The notes beneath the pieces were generated by a model. That model was not told the origin of the DNA. It was given only the letters and a program-made list of their open reading frames with translations, and made no database searches. Source: an uncultured Phycisphaerales bacterium (GTDB lineage: Bacteria > Planctomycetota > Phycisphaerae > Phycisphaerales > UBA1924). From it: a stretch of 9,678 bases of DNA. The position numbers and the translations under genes were made by a program. Positions 6,069 through 9,678 of this stretch are shown here, piece by piece (the stretch's first letter is position 1; every line of letters begins with the position of its first letter). The stretch spans positions 1 to 9,678 of the forward strand of contig CALMQD010000614.1 of assembly GCA_937871415.1 (NCBI GenBank), read 5' to 3'.

Positions 6069-6344
6069 TCAGGCGGAGAGCCACGACGGGCGCGGCGTCT
6101 TGGGGTCGCTGGGGACCACGGACACCTTGCCGTTCTTGTAAACGACCTTCCCGTCAGTGAGGGCGAAGAGAGAATCGTCGCGCCCGACGCCGACCATGAA
6201 GCCGGGGCGGATCGGCGTGCCGCGCTGACGGACCAAGATCGATCCGGCCGTGGCCGTCTCGCCGCCGTAGAGCTTGACGCCGAGGTACTGCGGGTTGGAG
6301 TCGCGCCCGTTCTTGGTTGAGCCCTGACCCTTTTTGTGTGCCAT
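6069..6344 (-). CDS. rpmA: 50S ribosomal protein L27
   Basis: This 91-residue protein matches bacterial L27 throughout. It starts [20 protein letters not shown] and continues with [30 protein letters not shown] and GKVVYKN. L27 sits near the peptidyl transferase centre, and its N-terminal tail reaches the tRNA ends. Here the mature N-terminus is encoded directly after Met, with no cleavable extension of the Firmicutes type. The length is slightly above the usual 85 because of a C-terminal tail ([13 protein letters not shown]). The ATG at 6344 has GAGGG about 8 bases upstream. Its usual partner rplU (L21) is not adjacent: the gene upstream on this strand encodes an unrelated exported protein. 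A candidate promoter and a strong palindrome lie in its 234-base upstream gap. Confidence 0.98.
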   Translation of the reverse strand: MAHKKGQGSTKNGRDSNPQYLGVKLYGGETATAGSILVRQRGTPIRPGFMVGVGRDDSLFALTDGKVVYKNGKVSVVPSDPKTPRPSWLSA

Positions 6345-6370
6345 GACGACGACCCTCGATTCGCTGGAAA

Positions 6371-6396
6371 CCCCGCAGCACCATGGTCCTGCGGGG
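6371..6396. promoter_or_regulatory. Near-perfect 26-bp palindrome in the rpmA leader
   Basis: CCCCGCAG (6371-6378) pairs with CTGCGGGG (6389-6396), and the centre ACCATGGT (6380-6387) is itself palindromic, leaving only one C-C mismatch. It lies 26 bases upstream of the rpmA ATG and downstream of the candidate promoter, so it would be transcribed as a hairpin in the leader. It could be an operator, an L27 autoregulatory site or an attenuator. Only a short T-run (GGGGTTTCC) follows it on the minus strand. Confidence 0.6.
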
Positions 6397-6482
6397 GGTG
6401 TTCAACGGACGTGAGAATGGGAGTCGGGCCCGTGCCCGAACTCTGCCCTCGGCCAACGGCCATCCGCTGAACAGGGGCGGAG

Positions 6483-6512
6483 ATGATAGTCGCGATGCCG
6501 TGAGCGATCCAA
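6483..6512 (-). promoter_or_regulatory. Candidate promoter of rpmA
   Basis: On the minus strand TTGGAT (6507-6512) lies 18 bases before TATCAT (6483-6488), a 3/6 and a 5/6 match to the sigma70-type consensus. A start near 6476 would leave a leader of about 130 bases that includes the palindrome. The TATCATC string is shared with two other upstream regions in this window. Confidence 0.5.
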
Positions 6513-6578
6513 GTACCCAGCTGTGCCGCGGAAATCCGACCGGATTCCGAACGAGCGGCTGGCCGGGACCGAAGAGGC

Positions 6579-7247
6579 CTAGCGCATGATCCAGGTCTGG
6601 CTGGCGATCTCGATCGGCTGGGCGCGCTGGCCTTCGAGCGAGCCCGGCGCGTGGTACTCGATCATGAGGGTCTTGCGCAGGACGAACTTCTGCTTCTTGC
6701 CGTCCTTGCCGGTGGTCTCGACCGTTGCCGTCTCGCCCGAAAAGCCCGCGGCGTAGACGGTGATCGACTGCGGGTTGTTGTCCGTGACGGGCCAGATGAC
6801 GACGCCGTCGCGCCCGTTTTCCTTGCCCTGGGTCATCTCGCCGATGATCGCGATCTGGTCCTGCACCAGGGGATTCTGGAGCGATTCGATCACCTTGTCG
6901 GTGACCGCCTGGGGCACGTCGCGCCCGGAGCGGACGACCTCACCCTGGCCGTTGGACAGCTCGAACGAAGGGGCGAAGAGGATGTCCTGCCCGGAGTTGT
7001 TGACGACCCGGTAGCTCATGTACATGAACATCTGAGGGCCGGTCTTGGGCAGGTCGACGGAGATCACGTGCATCACGCCGGGCTCGAGGTCGAGCTGCCA
7101 GCGCTGCGGCACGGGTGCGGGCTCGGGGGCCGCGCCCGCCTGAACACCCACCGCGCCGACCGCAAGCGCCGAGCCCACGACGCCCAGTGCCAGCGAACGA
7201 AGAAGGCGGGTGCTCAGACGACCAATCGACGAGTGATCGGGGTTCAT
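6579..7247 (-). CDS. Exported protein of unknown function
   Basis: This 222-residue protein begins with a Sec-type signal: a basic n-region (RLSTRLLRS), a hydrophobic core (LALGVVGSALAVGAVGV, about 19-35) and a likely cleavage site after V-Q-A near residue 37. The mature part is beta-rich and globular, with strands such as QRWQLDLEPGVMHVISVDLP, FMYMSYRVVNNSGQDILFAPSFEL and KFVLRKTLMIEYHAPG. It contains no metal-binding, lipobox or catalytic motif that I recognise. The SYRVVNNSGQDILFAPSFEL stretch resembles a domain carrying a comparison of normal and altered protein states, but no family can be assigned. It should sit in the periplasm or on the cell surface. It is upstream of rpmA on the same strand but separated by 234 bases with a candidate promoter, so it is probably a separate unit. 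No strong Shine-Dalgarno is seen before the ATG at 7247. Confidence 0.85.
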   Translation of the reverse strand: MNPDHSSIGRLSTRLLRSLALGVVGSALAVGAVGVQAGAAPEPAPVPQRWQLDLEPGVMHVISVDLPKTGPQMFMYMSYRVVNNSGQDILFAPSFELSNGQGEVVRSGRDVPQAVTDKVIESLQNPLVQDQIAIIGEMTQGKENGRDGVVIWPVTDNNPQSITVYAAGFSGETATVETTGKDGKKQKFVLRKTLMIEYHAPGSLEGQRAQPIEIASQTWIMR

Positions 7248-7318
7248 GGGCTGGGTTTCTCGGGAGTTCGCGGCTGGGGGCGGCCTCTGGCGGGGTTCAT
7301 CAGGCCGCCGGGGGTGTG

Positions 7319-7328
7319 AGTGTACACT
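7319..7328. promoter_or_regulatory. Palindrome AGTGTACACT between divergent genes
   Basis: This 10-bp perfect palindrome lies in the 161-base gap between the exported-protein gene and the GNAT gene. It reads TACACT, a -10-like hexamer, on both strands, so it could serve overlapping divergent promoters or be an operator. No good -35 is present on either side. Confidence 0.3.
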
Positions 7329-7408
7329 GCAAGGCTCTTCACGACACCACGGGAAGTCTGAACCGGGCCCTGAACTTCGTGAGATTCAGGGGCTCGACTT
7401 TCTCAACC

Positions 7409-8629
7409 ATGGCCGCGACTTCTCCATCTCCCCGGCCGTCGCAGCCCGAACCGGGACCGGGCGGGCTTGTGACCCCCACGGGAAGCCAGGCCATCGGTGC
7501 GACGGGAGAGGGGTGGAAGATCGTGGAGCTCCACCCCGGCAAGGGGGGGACGAAAGAGGAAGACCGGCGTCACGCCGCGGCGCGGCTGATGTGCGACCAG
7601 CACCCCGATCCGCTCGTAGCGGGGGAGCGGTTTCTGGGGGCGGCGGAGCTGCTGGGGATGGACACGCGCCTTTTGTGGGGTGCTCAGGAGCAGTCCCCGG
7701 CGTTTCGGAACCCCGGCCGTCGCTTCGCCCAGGCAATCCTGGCCGTGCCGGGCTCCGGGGGGACCGCGATGTTGTTCCTTTCGCCGCCGCCGAGCCCGAC
7801 GGGTGCCTGGCGCGACGAGGTCGCCCGTCCGAAAACGCCGGAAGTGGGTCAGGCGCGGGAAGAGCGGGCGCTGGGGCAGCGCGTGGCTCTGATCGAAATA
7901 GCGTGCGGCTACCTGGCGTTGACCTCGCCGCAGGGCCTGCTTGTGCAGGCGCTGGTCGACCCTCCCGCGCCCAACCGCGCCGGGGCGCAGCAGGTGATCC
8001 GCGCGTTCGAGCACGCCTGCTTTCTGCGCCTGGGAGACCTGGCGTACCTGCGCCGGCCGGTGCTCGTGCCGAGCCGCGCCAGGCCCGCGAAACCCGCGGC
8101 AACGGGCGGGCTTCCCGCGGGCGTTCGCGTGCAGAGCGTCGCGGAGCTGCGGCTGGGCGGCGCCTCGGGGGAAGAGATCGACGCCTGGCTGCTCGCGGCG
8201 CTCGAACGCTCGTACGTCGACACAAAGGACTGCCCGGAACTCTGCGGCCTGCGCTCGCCGACAGACGTGCTGGAATCGCACAAGGCGGTCGGACAGCTCG
8301 ACGAGCGCCTCTGGCTCATCGCGTTCGACGAAGAGGGAGCACAAGGGTGTGCGCTTCTGAGCCCCAACCGCGACGGCGACTGCGTGGAACTGGTGTACCT
8401 GGGGCTGGGCACGCGTCTGCGGGGTCGCGGGCTGGGGCGCCGGCTCATGGAGATGAGCATCGCGACCATGGAAGACCTGTTGCGCGCCGGGGCCATCCCT
8501 CTCTCGATGCACGGCGGGCTGACGTGCGCGGTCGATACCCGCAACGACCCGGCGATGAGGCTCTACGAGGGGCTGGGGTTCAAGTCGTTCAGCGTGCGCG
8601 TGCCCCTGGTCAAGCGCCTGGGTGTTTGA
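7409..8629 (+). CDS. GNAT-family N-acetyltransferase, apparently two GNAT domains
   Basis: This is a 406-residue protein. The C-terminal half (about 230-406) is a GNAT domain: the acetyl-CoA motif A is VELVYLGLGTRLRGRGLGRRLM, with RGRGLG at about 338-343 matching R/Q-x-x-G-x-G/A, and motif B is NDPAMRLYEGLGF near 379-391. GNAT enzymes transfer an acetyl group from acetyl-CoA to an amine. The N-terminal half has strand patterns (FAQAILAVPGSGGTAMLFLSP, GLLVQALVDPP, AFEHACFLRLGDLAYLRRP) that look like a second, degenerate GNAT fold without the pyrophosphate-binding motif, as in tandem-GNAT enzymes such as mycothiol synthase. The substrate is unknown. The ATG at 7409 is taken as the start; an in-frame GTG at 7379 is an alternative, and neither has a clear Shine-Dalgarno. 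It lies directly upstream of the putative origin and dnaA. Confidence 0.85.
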   Translation: MAATSPSPRPSQPEPGPGGLVTPTGSQAIGATGEGWKIVELHPGKGGTKEEDRRHAAARLMCDQHPDPLVAGERFLGAAELLGMDTRLLWGAQEQSPAFRNPGRRFAQAILAVPGSGGTAMLFLSPPPSPTGAWRDEVARPKTPEVGQAREERALGQRVALIEIACGYLALTSPQGLLVQALVDPPAPNRAGAQQVIRAFEHACFLRLGDLAYLRRPVLVPSRARPAKPAATGGLPAGVRVQSVAELRLGGASGEEIDAWLLAALERSYVDTKDCPELCGLRSPTDVLESHKAVGQLDERLWLIAFDEEGAQGCALLSPNRDGDCVELVYLGLGTRLRGRGLGRRLMEMSIATMEDLLRAGAIPLSMHGGLTCAVDTRNDPAMRLYEGLGFKSFSVRVPLVKRLGV

Positions 8630-8827
8630 GACTCTCGCCCGCGTCCCGGAGCCGGTTTTTCCGCGAAGAAACGGCGGTGTGCGGCGCGGCGGCGCGCGAG
8701 CGACGGGTTTTCCACGGGTTGTCCGCAACGATGGTGAGCACGTGGAGAACATTTTTTTGCGCCGCGCAAACCTCGGGAGATCGTGGAGCAACGGCGTGTG
8801 AACTCGCGCATCGCACGAGACTGCGCC

Positions 8828-8856
8828 TTGAGTCGCGCCGGGGAGCGATGTACGCT
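8828..8856 (+). promoter_or_regulatory. Candidate dnaA promoter
   Basis: TTGAGT (8828-8833), a 17-base spacer, then TACGCT (8851-8856): 4/6 and 3/6 matches to the sigma70-type consensus. It lies downstream of the box cluster and about 190 bases before the dnaA start. Confidence 0.3.
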
Positions 8857-8973
8857 CTCGACCCGGTTATGGACGCGACCGAGCGTCTGGACCCGCGCGA
8901 ACTTCGGCCTCGATTGCCGGTGGGTTCGCCCGATCCAGACGGGGTGGACGGACTCGACGGGCATCGTCTCTTC

Positions 8974-8991
8974 CCGGCCGACTTCGGCCGG
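8974..8991 (+). repeat. Hairpin in the dnaA leader
   Basis: CCGGCCG (8974-8980) and CGGCCGG (8985-8991) form a perfect 7-bp stem with loop ACTT, 57 bases before the proposed GTG start. No T-tract follows, so a role in mRNA folding or stability is more likely than termination. Confidence 0.4.
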
Positions 8992-9048
8992 TCTACCAAT
9001 CTGTTCTGAACGGGACCTCCATGGTCGATGTCCCGAAGGACAAGCGAG

Positions 9049-9678
9049 GTGTGGCCAGTGGACTCACGTCACGCTCCGGAGTTGTCGCGCGCCAAAGTCG
9101 TCCGCCGCTCGAGCCCCGAGGGGCACTCGGGTTCGGCGCCGGGAACGAGCAACGGCACGTCCCGTCGGCACGATCGCGACGAGACGAACGCCCGCGAGCG
9201 TTCCGCCTCGGCGGGCCTGACGCCCTCGAACTCCACGCCCGGGCGTGTGCTGGCGCAGCGCATCGTCAAGGCGCGCCCGGCCGGTGAGCAGACGATCCCG
9301 CACGATGCGCCCGCGCGGTTCGAGGTCGCGCTGCGTGACCAGTTGGGGCCCGATCGGTTCGAGCGCTACGCCGAAGGACGGCTGCGCCTGGTCTTTTCTC
9401 CCAACGAGCTGCGAGTCACGGCGTCGAGCGGGGCGCTGGCCGACCTGCTCAAGCGCCGGTTCATGACCGAGCTGCACCAGAGCGCCGAGCGAGCCCTGGG
9501 TCGCGGGATCGCGATCCGGATCGACTTCACCGAGACCCCCGGCGCGTCGGACGGGATCGGCGAGACGGCGCGGGCGGCTTCGATGCGCCCGGGCTCGGTC
9601 GGGGCCTCGGGCGACGGGGCGGTGCCCGGTCGCGCCGCGGGCGCCGGCGAAGCAGAGCGGACCTCGCCGGTGCAGGTT
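9049..9678 (+). CDS. dnaA: Chromosomal replication initiator DnaA, N-terminal part (3' end outside window)
   Basis: The frame is open from the stop at 9007 to the right edge, with 210 codons from the proposed GTG. Residues about 80-155 (FEVALRDQLGPDRFERY, GRLRLVFSPNELRV, ADLLKRRFMTELHQSAERALG, IAIRIDF) have the helix-strand-helix pattern of DnaA domain I, which binds DnaB helicase and other DnaA molecules. A Gly/Ala/Ser-rich linker follows, like domain II. The AAA+ and DNA-binding domains would lie past the edge, so the call is not certain. Domain I is preceded by about 75 polar, Arg/Ser-rich residues, which is unusual; most DnaA proteins begin almost at domain I. GTG 9049 is chosen because AAGGA (9036-9040) lies 8 bases upstream. 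Alternatives are ATG 9028, GTG 9058 and GTG 9247, the last removing most of the extension. The common Trp of domain I is absent here (Tyr in ERYAEG). Confidence 0.6.
   Translation, partial: MWPVDSRHAPELSRAKVVRRSSPEGHSGSAPGTSNGTSRRHDRDETNARERSASAGLTPSNSTPGRVLAQRIVKARPAGEQTIPHDAPARFEVALRDQLGPDRFERYAEGRLRLVFSPNELRVTASSGALADLLKRRFMTELHQSAERALGRGIAIRIDFTETPGASDGIGETARAASMRPGSVGASGDGAVPGRAAGAGEAERTSPVQV

Larger units (their letters stand above)
8630..9048. other. Putative chromosomal origin region (oriC) upstream of dnaA
   Basis: This 419-base stretch has no credible gene. It contains five 9-mers resembling the DnaA box TTATCCACA, with a shared TCCACG-type core: TTTTCCGCG (8657-8665), TTTTCCACG (8708-8716) and TTGTCCGCA (8719-8727) on the plus strand, and TTCTCCACG (8741-8749) and TGCTCCACG (8782-8790) on the minus strand. 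The plus-strand and minus-strand boxes face each other, and a T7 run (8752-8758) lies between the last two. Two of these have two mismatches and the others two to three, so each alone is weak. The clustering and the location before a dnaA-like gene carry the argument. The T-run is the only AT-rich patch, short for an unwinding element. Confidence 0.5.

Noticed and set aside
6529..6549. Inverted repeat CGGAAATCCG/CGGATTCCG after the exported-protein gene
   Set aside because: The loop is only 2 bases, one A is bulged and there is no T-tract, so it is not a convincing terminator.
8646..8660. CCGG-AG-CCGG followed by T5, terminator-like after the GNAT gene
   Set aside because: A 4-bp stem with a 2-base loop cannot form a stable terminator.
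8783..9220. Plus-strand open frame across the gap before dnaA
   Set aside because: Arg/Thr-rich with no domain, and it overlaps the dnaA-like frame.

Overview
This is a GC-rich bacterial chromosome segment, roughly two thirds G+C by eye. It carries core genes only, with no sign of a phage, plasmid or transposon. The gene set suggests the Planctomycetota, probably the Phycisphaerae: a divergent YidC with a long Pro/Ala/Ser/Thr linker, tandem clpP genes, a STAS protein with a short acidic N-terminal motif, a double-GNAT protein, and a DnaA-like protein with an unusual N-terminus. That placement is inferred from protein character and recalled family features, not from a search.

Layout. The minus strand from 1 to 1972 holds the start of yidC (running off the left edge) and, upstream of it, a calcineurin-like metallophosphoesterase. 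A 537-base gene-free stretch (1973-2509) with two GC-rich hairpins and two divergent -10-like boxes separates these from the plus-strand pair clpP1 and clpP2 (2510-3819). The pair ends at a textbook intrinsic terminator (3902-3935). Next come a 14-unit tandem octamer repeat (3951-4062), tRNA-Ser(UGA) (4093-4179) and a STAS-domain gene (4223-4645). A short one-helix membrane protein is proposed on the minus strand (4752-4946), divergent from an RluA-type pseudouridine synthase (5158-5946). That gene converges on rpmA (ribosomal protein L27, minus strand), with the rpmA terminator between them. Upstream of rpmA on the same strand is an exported protein of unknown function (6579-7247). It is divergent from a two-domain GNAT acetyltransferase (7409-8629).

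The right end is the most informative part. A 419-base gene-free region (8630-9048) contains five degenerate DnaA-box-like 9-mers around a T7 run, a possible promoter and a hairpin. It is followed by what looks like the start of dnaA (9049 to beyond the edge). This is the arrangement expected for a chromosomal origin beside dnaA.

How the genes relate: most are housekeeping genes for membrane protein insertion, regulated proteolysis, translation (tRNA-Ser, L27, rRNA or tRNA pseudouridylation) and replication initiation. The ClpP pair is the clearest multi-gene functional unit: two non-identical subunits, one with an altered nucleophile elbow and the other with Asn at the triad Asp position, which suggests a mixed ClpP1P2 peptidase. 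A recurring TATCATC hexamer-plus-C in front of three transcription units may be the local -10 element. I found no evidence of a wholly new defence or mobile system.
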